Source: Eumeta japonica
Taxonomy: Eukaryota; Arthropoda; Insecta; Lepidoptera; Psychidae
DNA length: 64,000 bases
Reading direction: 5' to 3'
Assembly: GCA_005406025.1 (NCBI GenBank)
Contig: BGZK01000076.1
Coordinates: 1-64,000, forward strand
Every line of letters begins with the position of its first letter. Position 1 is the first letter of the stretch. Below, piece after piece: positions 39,601-54,600 of this stretch. A program made the translations under genes and the position numbers. The notes beneath the pieces are model-generated. The model worked only from the letters and a program-made list of their open reading frames with translations, was not told where the DNA came from and did not search any database.

Positions 39601-42600
39601 ACATACTCTTGGCCAGTTTTTTAATACATCGCCATTTTTTCTGCATAAAATTTTCTAGGGCGATCCTTGTTTTGTTCTCTTTGTCAAAATTTCAAATAAT
39701 CCCACACATGTTACGCAGGGATCGCATTTTTACTACACTGTTTCTATTTTCTTCTTTCTTCTGTCACACCAAACTTTCACTATCGCATCTAAGCGTAGAG
39801 AGATAGAGAATCGCATTGTAGATATTCAAATGCGTTTGTCGTGAGACACACGTTTTATTAGCCATAACATCAAGCAAGGCCCCATTCGCGTCATTTCCCG
39901 TATTTACTCTCCCTTTAATATCCTTCTCATTTGTACCGTCCTTTGTACATATACTAACCTCTCACCTTTTATACATGTATCGCATTCAGTCTTGTTTTTG
40001 CTTCTTGCTTGCATGTTTCCCCTATTGCCAATTTATAAGAGGTTTTTTCTGTATCTTTATTTTCATCTATATTATTTCTGTCGTAAATTTTTGACTTTGA
40101 TTCAGATTTTTGGTTTTCGACGTTAAACGCATTCATCCGAAAAAGGGACTGGTAGAGAAAGAAAAAGTAATACAATCAAATTAAAATTGATACATAGTCT
40201 TCAATAATTATAATTCGAAATTATTAATTTTTATATATTTCAGTGAATATAAATATATCGATCGACATTGCTCCGCTGTAATTCGGTTTTATTATAAAAT
40301 TTGCTCAAAGTGACTACGCTACTGCCACGTCGATGTTAAGAAAACGGATGGGGACGTCCGTTTCCTTGAATCACAAACACGTTCGTCTTTGGGCATGAAT
40401 CACGTTCGCGAGTGTGTAATCGATTTTAATCTAAACATATTATAGGACTCAACGTCTTCTGTCTGTGTTAGGGGGTATTCGATGTACATCGATGTATCGA
40501 AATCACTCGATGTTTGCAATGCGATACATCGAATCGATCCGATGATTTGAAAAGCTGTTGATATATTCGTTGTATCGATGTATTTACATAAAACATCGAA
40601 TCATTAATAACCAGTTAATATTATAAAAACTCAGTTTGATTTTGCAAAGTCTACCAAAAGAACACTCGAAATAGGACATTAATTCCGGAGTATCCGTAAC
40701 TATAGAATATTTTTGTTTCATTTGTATTTTTGTAATAATAATACTATAATAAAGATTATTCTCATACATAGCTTTTACTTTTTTCAATAAACAACTTTTG
40801 AATCAGGGATGGTTTGCATAAAAAGTTGTATGTATTTTGTTAGTTATATAGATTTCTTAAACTGAATGCTTAATCCTTCAACACACATGATAGATGTGCA
40901 GAGATGGACAGTGCTGATGTAGGAATAGTATATAATTATAAATTGACGTTTGTATGGAGTGTCAGAGGGCTGATTATAGCTTCGTGATGTATTGTTAGAT
41001 AAGGTATTCGATTTTTAAGAAAACATCGATGTTTCTAAACAATACATCCCAACAAGGACACCCCTAGTCTGCCTGTCCGTTTAAATCCTTTTCGCGAGAG
41101 AACCGCTTATCGGACTTACATGTTTTTTTTTTTAATTCATACTATATTACCTGACCAAGTTATAGTGAATATTTTGTTACATAAAGTAACATGCGAAATG
41201 AGCAGTGTTGATAATGGTTTTGAAACGCTTAAAGGGCTTACGCTGAGTAAACGATTAGAAATACATCAAAATGATGTACTACATAATTGTAGATCTTAAA
41301 AGATCTACGCGTATCTATTTTCTGAGGATGACCCACAATGAAAATTTTAGTTTTTATAGGCGATCTAGGTACGCCGGGAGTGGCTGAGAACAGTACAATT
41401 CTCATTCTACGTATTACACTATCCTATAACACGTACATTTTTGTAGTATACTTAACGAAAAAACTATCAGAAGTCTAGATTTGAAATTAACATAGTAATT
41501 TAAATTTTTGTCTGGACACATCACCTATCGTTAATATATAACTTTGCGTTTGCAAAGTCTGTTTGCAATATCTGTTTAGATATTTCAAAAAAAAAATACC
41601 AATTACACATTGTAATACATTATCAACTATAATGGTATTATATCACTAATTTTACGGATGTTTTTTTGGATCATAAATTTTTACTTTTAATTAGAATATT
41701 ATTATATCTCCATCTCTTAGAAATCACAGAATGAATACACATAAATCTAAATATGTTCCAAAATATGAAAATAAATGCCTTTTTCTTAGGATTCCGTACC
41801 TCATTTGCGCCACTGGAACCCTATTACTAAGGCTCACTCACAAGACTGTTATCAAGTCCATTCGTCTATCCGTCCGTCTGACATAGGACTGTTTCTTATG
41901 AAACGTAATAGTTAGACAATTGAATTTTCCACAGAGCTTGTATTACTACGGCTGATATAACAACAATTTTTTTTGGCTTCTTTAGCTCTTAATTTTTGTT
42001 CTTATTTTTAAAGGTTCGTACCTAAAGGGTATCAACAGAACTCTGTTATTAACAGGATGCACTGTCTTTCTGTCCGTCTGTCAGAGGGCTGTACCACTTG
42101 AGCCTTAATAAGTAGAGACTTCGACATTTTCAGAGTACGGCTTACTGTGATTGCTTCAATTTTTGATCTTCTTTTTCATCACCTTTTTAAAAATATACAT
42201 ATGTAGTGTGAAATATTGTACGACAGTAGAGAACCCGTCGCGTACGAGTTCAATTCGTACTTGACCGCTTTTTCTTTCTGTTTAGTAATGATATTAAATA
42301 TAGAATCAATGGTTTTATTTTTGTTTGTTTATATACTTTTCAATAACAAATATTAATATGCTTTTAAATGAATCATTTATTGCAGCCCATGTACATAACC
42401 CATACATTATTACCAGATTAACAGATAATTTTATTAATAAGTCTCTCTTAAAAATTATTACTGAATACAAAATTATTTTTGTGAAATTATTATTATATAA
42501 CGAATTTATTTAATATCCACGTAATACATTGTACAACATGAATATTAAACAAACTGGTTGTGTATGTATGCACTAAAACGTGTCAATGATCAGTGATTGT

Positions 42601-45600
42601 GTTTGCGATAGTCTATGGAAGCTGTCCTCACGATCATCTGCAAACATGTCCCAAATGCTATAGAAGTGTGGCAGACTCAAACGCATCCTGAAAACATTTT
42701 AGTACGTGCTGGACGAGTACTAAAAAAATCTTGTAAGCCCTCACAAAAGCCGTGTGCGCTTTGCTAGTTTATAATAACCTTAAACGGTAATTCTGTAGCC
42801 CACGCGAGCGGAACCGCGGATACAGCTAGTATTATATATTACGTCCACAAGGTCCCCGCTATACATCAACCAGCCGATCTGCAGCGTTTTAATAGAAATG
42901 CGATTATGCATGCATGCGGCAGAAATGCGGAAGCGATACGTGCGCGTGCGCGCATTGAGCGCCGGATTTGCCATTCGGCGCTATATCGTAGTAGGCTGTG
43001 TTTACACTAGCCAGGAGCGCTGTACTAGCTTGCTGTTGGCTTGGGCTTCGCTATGGACGGTTTCATCCATATACGCTCATTACGAGAGCCGACTTGAGAT
43101 GCACTTTTTTCAGTGCTGTATGTCTATACTTATTTTAATTTAGTTTAATAATTAATTTAGATTAATTATAACTCATTATTATTAATGTAGATGTAGCCGG
43201 AATACGAAATCACACCGGCCGTTATAATTAATGAACATAATTTGTATAATTTGACCCGGACAATCTCAATTTTGTGTTTAGTGCAGTTTAATGAAAAAAG
43301 AAAGGGAATATTGAACTAATTTAGAACATTCGTTCGTTATTCTGAAGCAATACCGTTGGGTATATTAAAGAGCTATCAATTAAAAAACGTAATCCACATC
43401 TGATTCTATCGCATCGTCTTTGAATGAAGTCGAGATACTATTTAGTTACTATCTTATCAAACAATAAAAATGATTTAGACTTTGTGACCTGAAATTGACA
43501 CCTCTTATAATTTACCGCTTGAACGTGCAGCGTATAAAATTTGGTTTTAAGAATTGTGTAGTAAGATTTCGACACTAAAAACGTTATGTTTTCTCACAAA
43601 ATATTAAAATATTTTAAAAAATTAAATTCCCTTTAACAATAATGAAATTATTTGTTCTAAAAGATTTTAAACGGAGCTAATTTTTTTGATATTAAAGTTT
43701 GATGTAATTGTTTTGTAATACCAACTGTGCTTAATCAAACACTTAAAACATTTCTCGTATCTCAGTTATATCTGTAGTTATAAAAAAATAGCCCAAAAAA
43801 ATATTATAAGTGAGTTAAAATAAAGTCAATAAATTCTCCCGGTGTGATGACGTGTACACATCACTATTATTCGCGACCTTTTTTTTTGTCTTGGGGTTTA
43901 AGAGTAACGCCTGGAAATTTTTTTTTTTTTTGTAACCGTTCAAGTAATGCAGTTGTAATTTGTAAGCAGGATAACCAATTAAATACTGGCCATGCCGCTT
44001 ATAAATTACACCGATCTATTTATAATAATACAAACAGAACGACAACAGCCCGTTTTATTTATGTGTTATTACATGTCAATGTAGGCAATGTTGTTACCTG
44101 TTAACGCCGCCGCCGGGGAAAACCTGTTGTGTGTTAATTATTTACTTGCACGTAGATTGCACATCGCTGATGATTTAGCCAGCGGTTGATAATATGCATT
44201 TTTTATTCAATTTCCTGAAAAAATTCGTATAATTGTGTGCGTTTGGTGTGTTTGTGCGTGTGCGTGTAGCATCAATGTTTAATAACTCATTCTAATAATA
44301 AAGTTGTAACCCATTATCCACGTCAATGAATTACTGTACTCCTAATTGGATACTTTATCATGAGATTGGTTTCATTAATGAATTGTTTGAACAGTGTCTA
44401 CGGATAACAACTATTTTAAGGAAAACAATAAATTCTAAGAACACGTCTGTCATGGCTATTAGTTGCTGTTGTTTTATTATGAGATAAATATGAATTGTAT
44501 CACATATTATATTGATAAATATGAAGCTGCTAATTCTGGGATCAGAACTTGTTATATAAATACTTTATTCACTCATAAATTCTGTTTGAAATTCTCTAAA
44601 AAATACACTTTGTTTATCAATCTCGAGAATCTAATATTCAAATGAAAGTCCGTCTCGATCGTACCTCTACAATAGATATTGGGCGTGCTGCAGAAAAGCC
44701 AAGTAAATAAAAATAAAATTAAAATTCAATTATGTTATGCGGACAAATGTGTATTTAAGTTCAGGTCTTCCCAAGTTACTCTACGTGAGTGTCGTCAAAA
44801 CACCAACTGTATATCAGTTATTAGCGTGATGAGAATAACTCAGTAAATATGTTACCTTGTAAATGTTGGATCGATGCAAATGTCATGTTTTACCAACCAT
44901 TTTGGTACAATCGACATTAAATTGTATCTTAGATTCTCCATTGAATGTTTCTAAAATCTTTTGCACATTATTTATAATTGTTTTCAGCATTGTCAAAAAT
45001 AGTATTAAGTTTTTTGTTAAATTCCTAATTATTTTATTGGATAACTATTTACTTTAGTTGTTGCTGTTTATACCATTACGATAGTATTTTTTTTTTTGTC
45101 TTCACATATATACTGCGCGTTATTTAAAATTGCAGAGCTTATACATTATTGTGGGTGTAGTTCTCTATATTTATGGACTAGGTTGATGCGACCTATGCTT
45201 ACGATAGATACACTTACACTTGGACAAAGTATAGGTATTTTCTCTGAGCAATTGTACTTGAGGTTTCCGGAAAATGTCCTATTCAAACTGAATTAATCGT
45301 ATTCAACGAAATTCTCCGAACATTCTCGATGCGAAACGTTTTCCTCGGATGTTTCTTCATTTTAAGGCCGTTATTCTTCCAAGTGGCAGGTACGTTGTAT
45401 AGAAAAATAATTAAGCTTCAAATCAAACTATTTCCAATTTCTATTATAATCAGATTCACATAATATGAAAATTTAATGCAACCACAGATTGTATATATAT
45501 ATATATCAATTGATTTCAATTTATCGTCGATGACATGACGAATGTTGGACACAAAAATGAATAAAAAAAATTTTCTGTCCAGAAATAAAGACCTTCTATG

Positions 45601-48600
45601 CCTAGAAAAATATTTTCCTATCGAATAATGAGCTACCAGTAAACTATTTGATTACAGTAAAAAAACGAAAAAAAAAATTAGTGAACGTATAAAAATGGCG
45701 ACTTGATTCAATAACAGGAAATATTTAATAGTTTTTCTTTTGAAAAGTATTTTTATATTAATTTTTTTCTATGATTAAATTCGCGAGAACCAAAATATCG
45801 TGCATTTTTCTATGAAATATTGAGTCATACACTAAATAAATTATTTTTTCTGTATCGATGACAGTCATCGTGCTTACCGGGACGTATTTTTTTTTGAGGT
45901 GGAAATCTTACAAACAGGTTCTTGAATGTTTTTAGATTCGCACTTGACCGATTTTCCTCAAAACCGTTTGCGCGCCTCTGCAATCGTCGCTGACCGGTGC
46001 AATCGTCCGGTGCAGTGCGATCGGACGACCTTGGGCCGATGCTCGCCGTGACCGTTACTTCGCGTCGCTTGCCGTAAAACTGTTTGGGCGTGGTGCTAAT
46101 GACACAGAACGGATCGGATCATGTATTCAGATTGTAAACAGCTGTTCAATGCGCGGTCCGCTACGGGCCGATGACCGCTGATCGTGGTGAGAATGCATAG
46201 TGCAGTCGGACGATGTGACGTAAATTTTGAATTAATAAAATGTAGACTTCAGTGTGACCATTAATAGTGATGTTATCCTTGTTAAATTTTTGAGTGTTGT
46301 CTAAACAAAAAATTGGAAATCGCGTACATTAATCTACGCATAAAATCGAAGTATCCGTTTGCTATTTCCAAATGACTGGGCTTTTTCAATACCCCAGTGT
46401 TATTTATATAAGAATCAAGCACTCAAATAAATTGTTTCTTGTCTATCTATCGGTTTTGCCTGGTGCAATTCGTAACAACTGAACCGATTTCCATTGGACT
46501 TTCACTCGAATCTAGAGTTTATTTGGCTACGTACGGGGTACTTTTTTATCCCGGAAATATTTTGGCTTCTCTTGTGAAAATTTAAAAACCCGGAATAATC
46601 CACAATTTTTGTTCGGAATCGTATCTGAGAACACGGCATCAAGATCGGGACCGCGATCGAGATCGTGACAGATAGCTTAGCGACGTCGGCCGATGTAGAC
46701 GACGACGTCGTCCGTTCTCTCTAAAACTGAATTAGTGGAAAACCACTAATTAATAGTCAATAGCTACTATTTTAAGATGTCCAAAGTATACGACCAGTAA
46801 TAAGTGGTTATCCACTGTTTCAATTAGTAGAAATCATTACAAATTAAAATTGTAAATTTTCTACTAATTAAAAGTATAATTCTACTATTATAAAAGTGAT
46901 TATTTTACTAGTTGTCAAGTGACTACTAATTCAGAACTACTAATTCAGTAGTGAAGTTGGGCCATATTACTTTTTCAATTAGTGAAAAATTACTAATTGA
47001 AAAGTAACGCCTACAAACTTAGTAAATCTGTAGTAGATTCAACTAAAAATTACTAATTTGATGTAGTTTCTACTATTACTACTTCAATTAGTAAAAATTC
47101 TACTAATTCAGTTTTAGAGAGTTAGTTACGTGATGTTTTTAGCAACTCTTTCCAGTGACGAGGTTTTAGCATTAATCCCACGTGTACCAAACATCGCGTG
47201 TAGTTTTTGATATAGAATACTTTAACTATTTTGAGAAAGTTGTCTTTAAGTACAGGTACACCGTACGCCAGGCGGGGGTGAAGTCGTCGCCCGGCAACGG
47301 CTAGTCGACGAAAGTAAAATAAACACGGGATATCTCACCACACCCCCATCAGCCTGTGATATTTAGTAATTTTTTCGAACTTTCTCCACCCCTTTCGAGC
47401 CGCAGGTGATTAATAGATGATCCTTAAGATGTAGGTATTCGCTGTATATCCATGTCCACTGGCGAAAGCTAGTACGTACCATATTTATACGGTCACGCTT
47501 GGCGTGCGAAATTTCTCGTATGCGTTACGTCCGGTGCGCGGGAGTGGTGCCTTTCAGGACGAACGCAGCTAGCACCTTGCTCAGTGTTATGGTGTTTATA
47601 TTTACACCTGTATGTCTATCCCTGTCTCTCTTTACCGGTCGCTACTTCTTTTTGTCTCTTTCTTGTTCCACTTCGCTTCTCTTCGGCCAGCCGGCGCACT
47701 CACTTAATTATGCAAATTATCAACTGTTAGCAATGACTTAATATAGTGGTAGATCTTTTTATGAGGCCTTGTAAGTGATAGAAGCACATATCTATCTTTT
47801 ATGTACCAATGTAATTAATTTCAATACTGTTATTACAATGTAACACTATGTATCTAAACATGCTTACGTTCATATATAGATAAAATTTACTTTTACAACA
47901 AAAAAATCTTTCGTAAATTACATAAAATATCTATTTTCATAAATTTAAATAAACCAATATATGTATATATATCGATAGATAAATTACTTATGAAATTTAA
48001 CACTTTCATTATCACACTTGGATTTGTCATTTTAGTGCTGAATTACATATTCACACATCAGACATTTGCTATGAAAAATTGTTACGGGTAAAATTAATTA
48101 ATCACGACACAATTGAATAATTGTACTATATTGATAATAAAAAAAATCTTATACCCTCGGTCGAGTACTTGTCCTTAATTTTGTATAATCAGGAACTGTC
48201 ATAAGTTTTTGCTTTTTAAAGTTTTTTTTTGTAGCATTTAATTAAATTTTTATCTAACTATCTCAACATGTTCCAATTGGTAAGAAAAAAAAAAATTATA
48301 AAAAAGTGTGCTTGTATTGATACGCACATAGAAAGGGAAACTTTTTTACGGCATATTATCTTTATTTTATTTTCCATTTAAAATAAGTAGGTTAAACGTC
48401 GTTTAAACAAAAAAAAATCAGTATTTACATTTTTAAACCATCTATTTAAATAATTGTATAAAAATTTGTGTTTTCGCAAAAAATTAATAATTATTTTCAT
48501 TAATTTATTCAAAAACACGAGTTTTGAATTAGATAAGTAAATTATACAATTGAAACCAACATACATTTAATAATTTGTGTATTATCAACTATTTTTTTTT

Positions 48601-51600
48601 CCGTATTAAAATTAGTAGAATTATTAAAAGAAATTAATTTTACTTCAAAATTGTTGAGAGTAAAGATAAAAAATAAGGCCTTCTGAAAATTTTTATACGA
48701 GTTGGTTCTGCCGGGATGTGTAGAGACTACTTAATATTAGTGTGCAGAAGCAAAAGTGTAATGATAATATTTAAAAAATCCGGCCCAGTGCGTGTCGAAT
48801 CACGCGCAGTATAGGGTTCTGTAATTGTCCGTCACAACTCGCGGAAAAGGGGCTTTATGATTGAAACTATGAATGAGTGCACGGTTTAACCGCTAAAAAA
48901 GTCTAAAAACGGGCCCCCAAATGAGAGATATTAAGATTGCTAATGTCGGTGCTACGCGGGTGGAACACGCTACGAGTACGAATTAAATTCGCGCAGTGCG
49001 GACGGGCTTGTGGGCTTCGGATGAGTCCACGCTTCGACAGTGCGCGACTCATCTGAACTCGAAAAGGATGCGCGTACGCAATGGCAAACGGTGGCTGGTA
49101 TCACCAGTGGCGGCGCTAGGCGTCGGCGACGTCGGCGACCGCCGACGGCCTCGCGCCTGAAGGGGCCTCGCAAACAAAAAAATTTTGCCTACAAGTTGTT
49201 AAAAAGAGGCCTCGCAAAAAGTTTTGCCTACAAGTTATTAAAAAGAGGCCTCGCAAACCTAATGTCGCCGACGTCCATGAGTGGTGTAGCGCCGCCACTG
49301 GGTATCACCAAAACACATGGGCAGCACAAGCCCAGTATTAAATATAAATACATTTCAAAAAATATTAATATATTTTATACTCACTTTGTAATGGACTTAA
49401 AATGCAAATCAAACAAAAACGCAATTTAAATAATAAACGCACAATATACACACATTACGATACCACCTACGTTTACTTATAAGAGCGCCATCTGTAAGTG
49501 AAATTGAAAATCATTTGGACAGAACTAAAGAAGACGCTTGCCTGCAACATGCATTAACATGCAGCATGCATGCAGGCGTCTACTATGGATTTCCGCGAAT
49601 TAACACCACACACAATACAAGAGCTAAAGTGTGTAGATCCTTTCAAATTACAATAAGTAGTGCTGATAATAGACTATATAGTAATTAGCTTTCGGCGTCA
49701 CGTGACCATGTCGCTCACGACTTACATGAAAGTACTACCCATCCAAACCTGCCTTTTTACAAAAAAACAAAAATTATGCATGCACGCGCATCTCACGCAA
49801 CTCGTACACGCTCGCCGTGTACCGCGTAAGCCCTAGTGCCGTGAGCGAACGGCTTGCGAGAAATGTGTTCGTTGCGATATCGTTGTTCGTCCCCGATATC
49901 GTGTTCGGTCACGCTAGACGCCGCGAACCGGTCGGCTCGGCTTGTGCTAGGCTCGCATAGCATAGACGCACCCATGACGCACCTTCGCGATTTTATTTTT
50001 CCATAATTTTACATGGTTCATAAACTTATGTTTACCTTCCGTTTCACGCAACTGGCGAGGTCGCCTAAGTAATTTTCGATGGCTTTGTGTATGAAATTTT
50101 ACTTTTACCTTTTCCAAGTACATTTTATAACTTTGCCGGCTATTACTCGTTAGCTTGTAAAGCCCGCTCGGCTGTGACAGTCTTTTGACTTCGTTAGACA
50201 TATATACACCACTGCCGTGAATTTTCTCACACGTCCAAAAATGACCATTTAGCTAGTGGGAAGGAAACGGGGCACTTGACTTAGCTATCCAATGACACTC
50301 CACACCATAGTTTAATATGAATATTACTAGCCCCACACCATGGGATAGATCAGCAAACAAAATCACCCCATTTTTTCATTTTCTTATCGACTGAGTGGCA
50401 TCCATGTGTGTTGTAATAGTTTTAAGACAATTCTGTGGGTTTTCAGAATACCTAAATATGCAAAAAAAGCTTAGGTTGAACCTCGTTAAGTTTTGAACAT
50501 TTTATCGAATTTGGAATCTTTGTATTGATTTTCAGGGCGAATTTCATTGTTTTGAATTTATTTTAAACGTTTGTAGTCACTGCGATTCACAAGTATCATA
50601 TCGGTTTATTTAAAGATAGAGAAAAGAAATAACTTGTATTTTTCGTGCGAAGAATGCGCTTTATGCGTCTTGTCTATGAATTCACTCACCTATTGTTTAG
50701 ATTACAGTTATTTTAAAATTGTGTCCTTTGTTTTTTATCTCACGAGAATTTTCAACAGGCTTTAGAAGAGATTTGAAGGGTCAGGGAGGCACAAGGTTTG
50801 GCAGGGACTTTCGAAAACTTCACGTTCAGGTTTAATGATAAGGTAAATTTATTTATCGCCCATAGGGACGAAGCCGTGGGCGGAAAGCTAGTTTGGTTAT
50901 AAAAATAAGGTGTCTATAATCGATTGAGATTAATGCAATTTTATTATGTAACTTTTTCTATTTTCAGTGGCTCAGAACACCACTCAGAATCTTCACGTGC
51001 TGAATGCGAACATCAGCGAGCTGGACATCTCCAACGCCATGTTCCGGAGGCTGGTCTCCATGGCCATCACCGATGGGAACATCGGCAAGATCGTAGGTGA
51101 GCAATTTGAACACATCTGAGACACCACATTCTATCAGATAGTAATGATTTATTATTCTATTTTAAAATATATTGGAGAATATTCTTTCACGATACGATAA
51201 ATAGTATAATTGTAAAATAATATAATAATATTAACTTACGCCTGTTTCCCAAAAGGATAGGCAGATACTATAGTTTTCCACATGGTACGATGTTTGCATG
51301 TCTATCTCGCTCCACTGAAATTCATCAATCTTTTCATGGAGGCTCTTCGCTTTCAGGTGTTTAAAATTAGGCCCTTTTTAATATGCCATCAATATGGTCT
51401 GCATAGGAGTTTCTAAAGCGACCCTCGTCGCCTTTTACGTCATCATTATAATTTTAAAAGCGTTTATTACTTAAATATTGTTTTAGTTACGTAAGTGTAT
51501 GTTTTTTAGTTTAATTTGCGATAAACACAAGCCAAGAAAATCAACAAAAAAATACAAATTTTTGTTACCCTCATTTCCAGCTATTAATAACATATCACGT

Positions 51601-54600
51601 AACATAAGCGTGAAGCGCTTTGTCGAAGTTGAAAAAAAGGGTAAACGCTTTTCCGAGAGACAGCCAAGAAGTAATTATTTTTGATATCTTAGTCTAAAAA
51701 TGTATCTGCATCTTAATTAATGTATTTAAATAATTAAAAAGTTGTATCGTATTACAGTTTTTTTGATAAACTTTTTTTTGAAATCACATTTTCAGAGAAA
51801 GTTATCTCTATTGGTATTCATTAAATTGCTTATTACGAATGAACATGCAGACAATAATTATTCAATATTCTAGGCTCTGTAGAATCGTTAAAACATACCA
51901 AATGAACACAAAATCGAGGAGATTACTAGTTGGAACTAAAGAGTACCGCACCTACATATTGCCTGTTTCATCAGGTTCTGGTCGCCAAGTGTAGTGTATT
52001 GGACTCGTCAAAACAAACCAAAGGAGCCCAATCTCGAGGAATCCACCAGTAGCCACTGATGAGACAGAGAAACACAACTTATCTTACGACTGGACTATTT
52101 AAGTACATTAAACCATGTACAGCCCAATACATTGTTATTCATTAGCTAAATTACTTGCTCTTTAGTTAATTACATTACAATACAATACAATAAAATTACT
52201 AAATAATTTTAGTTTATTTTGTAATTGTAACTAACGGCCAAGAAAATATAAAACTTAATTCATGTGTAGTTGATTTGGCGTAAACAACTTTTACATAATA
52301 TTTCCTAAATTACGAAATAGTTAACAATAATAACTATTCTAATTTGTTGTTTTACCTTTTCAAATATAACATTTTATCTACGTAATATTCCTTGCGATTA
52401 AACATTAGTCACATTATCATAATTTTCCTGTTATTTTATGAGTTATCGTTGTGTCAAAGTTTTCATCCCTTCATTGTCGAGGCACACCCTTCCACCATCT
52501 TCTGATGCCAAGTTAAATGGCTGGGCCTTAAGCCCCCCACGCTGGCTCAGTGCAATGCTAAACGTCCGGAACCGACGGTGTAAATAGCTTCCAGATGCAG
52601 GAAGCGAGTGGTTGAATATAATTGAAGTTGAAAACTTATAGATACCCTGTGCGCAGGAGTCGAAACCTATACTTTTTAGTTCGAATGCAACGCTTTCAAC
52701 GAGTCACACGTCACCACTCTACACGTGTTACTTTTTTGCTCGAAAAACCCACATGACGTTTTGACGACACATGATCCTGTTATTTTATTGACTTTAATTC
52801 TTGTTAAAGTTATATTATATAGTATAAATACTAATTAAATTACAACATTCGAACATGTTTTGTCAATAAGTTGATTATTTGAATAATTTTGTTTCATCGA
52901 AAAGTTGCCGACACTAAGGAAAGAAATGACACAAGTAAGTTATTGCACGAATGTTTATTATTGATGTTTTTCTGTATTTTTGTTTTCATTATTTCATACT
53001 TTACATAAATTTATTTCCGACGTTAAAGAAATTATTCATTACATTAATCATCTTACATCTCATTCATTATTCATTACAAAATTATTCATTTATGTGTAGA
53101 AGCACAGCACAATTCAATAATTACGCATCTTAAGTAGTTTCATTTGCTTTGCATTATTGTTGGAAAATACAAATCATATAATCAATAGTCTCCGACAATA
53201 ATAAACTCGCACAATATTTGTTTTATTTTAAACCAATTTCATAAATGTTTCTTATTCTTTAACTAAACAAAACCATTGACAACAAAAAGCATTTAAATAG
53301 TTCTGATAAATACGGTAACATTTGAAAATACATTTTATTCCAATAGGTAGGGCAGCGTGTATTGTTGTCTTTGCAAGCGGTGCTAATACTGCGTTTAAAA
53401 AAAAACAATTTTCATTTTAATGAGCAAGTTTTTAGATGATTTCAAAACGGCGACATAGTGTTTCGAAGGTCGACGCGATCACAAGAGTGACGTTGCCGAC
53501 AAAAGCCTTAGACCTGCGTCCAAAATGATTGGATGATCTGTTACTTGTCATATCCTTAGAAATGCTTTTAAAATGTAACAAAACAGCTTACGCGCAAACG
53601 GGGCGATCCTATGTGATGTTTCTAAAAATTCTCATCCTATAAATTATGATTCTTCTTCAAGCGCGAGAGTCGGTATTACAGTACCAGCCGATTCCATTAG
53701 ATGCTAACTGCGTTTAGCACTAAACAAGATGTCGTTTTCGTAGAGTTTCAACTGAGTTCATCCGAAGGTTGTCTTCTAATACGAGATCAAAATAATAATA
53801 CAGTATTCGGTTATTCAACGCGTAGGAAACAGACGCCTGTACCGTTCGGAGGAGAGACTGTCCCGATATCCTATTCTGATTCCCGACGTCGCCCATCTTA
53901 CCGCACTGTCGTCGATATCCTCTGGCGATTGTAAGAAGCGCACGCGTGCAAACCAGCTAAAAAAATACAACTTTGCTTGTCTCTGATCTATCGCAAAAAA
54001 GGATGATATGTCAAGATTGCTCGATTGTAGTGCAAACTTTAATAACGAATGATAAGAACTAGCCAAGCGCGAGTAGGGCCCGTCCTAAGATTTCCGAACT
54101 GGTGGAAAATTGTTTTTTTTTTTTTTTTTTTAGTAAATATGTAAGGCAAATATATCATGTTGGCACGGAACCCTCGGTGTACGAGTCTGATTAGCGCTTA
54201 GGCTGTTTTCTTTTTTGAAATTATTAAATACGACACAAACAATCTGCACGATCCGAACTACAATTTATTATATCGTTTATGTTATTTATATTAAGGTGTT
54301 TCATAAATGAGGTCGGATATAATGTTCATTTTGCTTATTAAATAATCATACAAAAAGACAATCTCAATATTCAAAGTATATCCCATCGTATTTTATGATT
54401 CTAACCCAACGTTCAACAAGCTCTCTTAGATCTTGGTAAAAGCCATCCTTGGGCTTAAGACTAAAGCTAGCAAAGAATTGGTGCACTGCATTTTCAACAT
54501 CTCTTTGGGACTCACATTTTTTCAACTAGAGAATTTCCCCATGGATCTGAATAAATAAGCAGTCTCATGGTGCTAGGTTCAGTGATGGTGCAGGATGAAG

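Larger units (their letters stand above)
37917..50967 (+). other. hfw: halfway intron between exons C and D
   Basis: 13 kb rich in mobile elements: Rep-A (38886), the hAT-like element (40469), tandem repeats (41788), the CTAATT MITE (46717) and the hAT MITE (49105). A GC-rich patch at 45955-46220 repeats GTGCA and TCGGACGA motifs and is unexplained. Confidence 0.75.

Noticed and set aside
42225..42270. tRNA-like GAGTTCAATTCGTAC followed by a T run
   Set aside because: Only a B-box-like match with a short T run; no folded tRNA can be drawn.
47499..47741. 80-codon frame with hydrophobic stretches resembling a small membrane protein
   Set aside because: The hydrophobicity comes from CT-rich sequence (TGTCTCTCTTTACC-like). 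The flanks look like an interspersed repeat and there is no supporting signal.
49040..49429. 129-codon open frame, the longest in the window
   Set aside because: It spans the hAT MITE and its internal tandem repeat; the repeated NFAYKLLKRGLA peptide comes from the repeated DNA. No conserved domain and no splice or promoter context.
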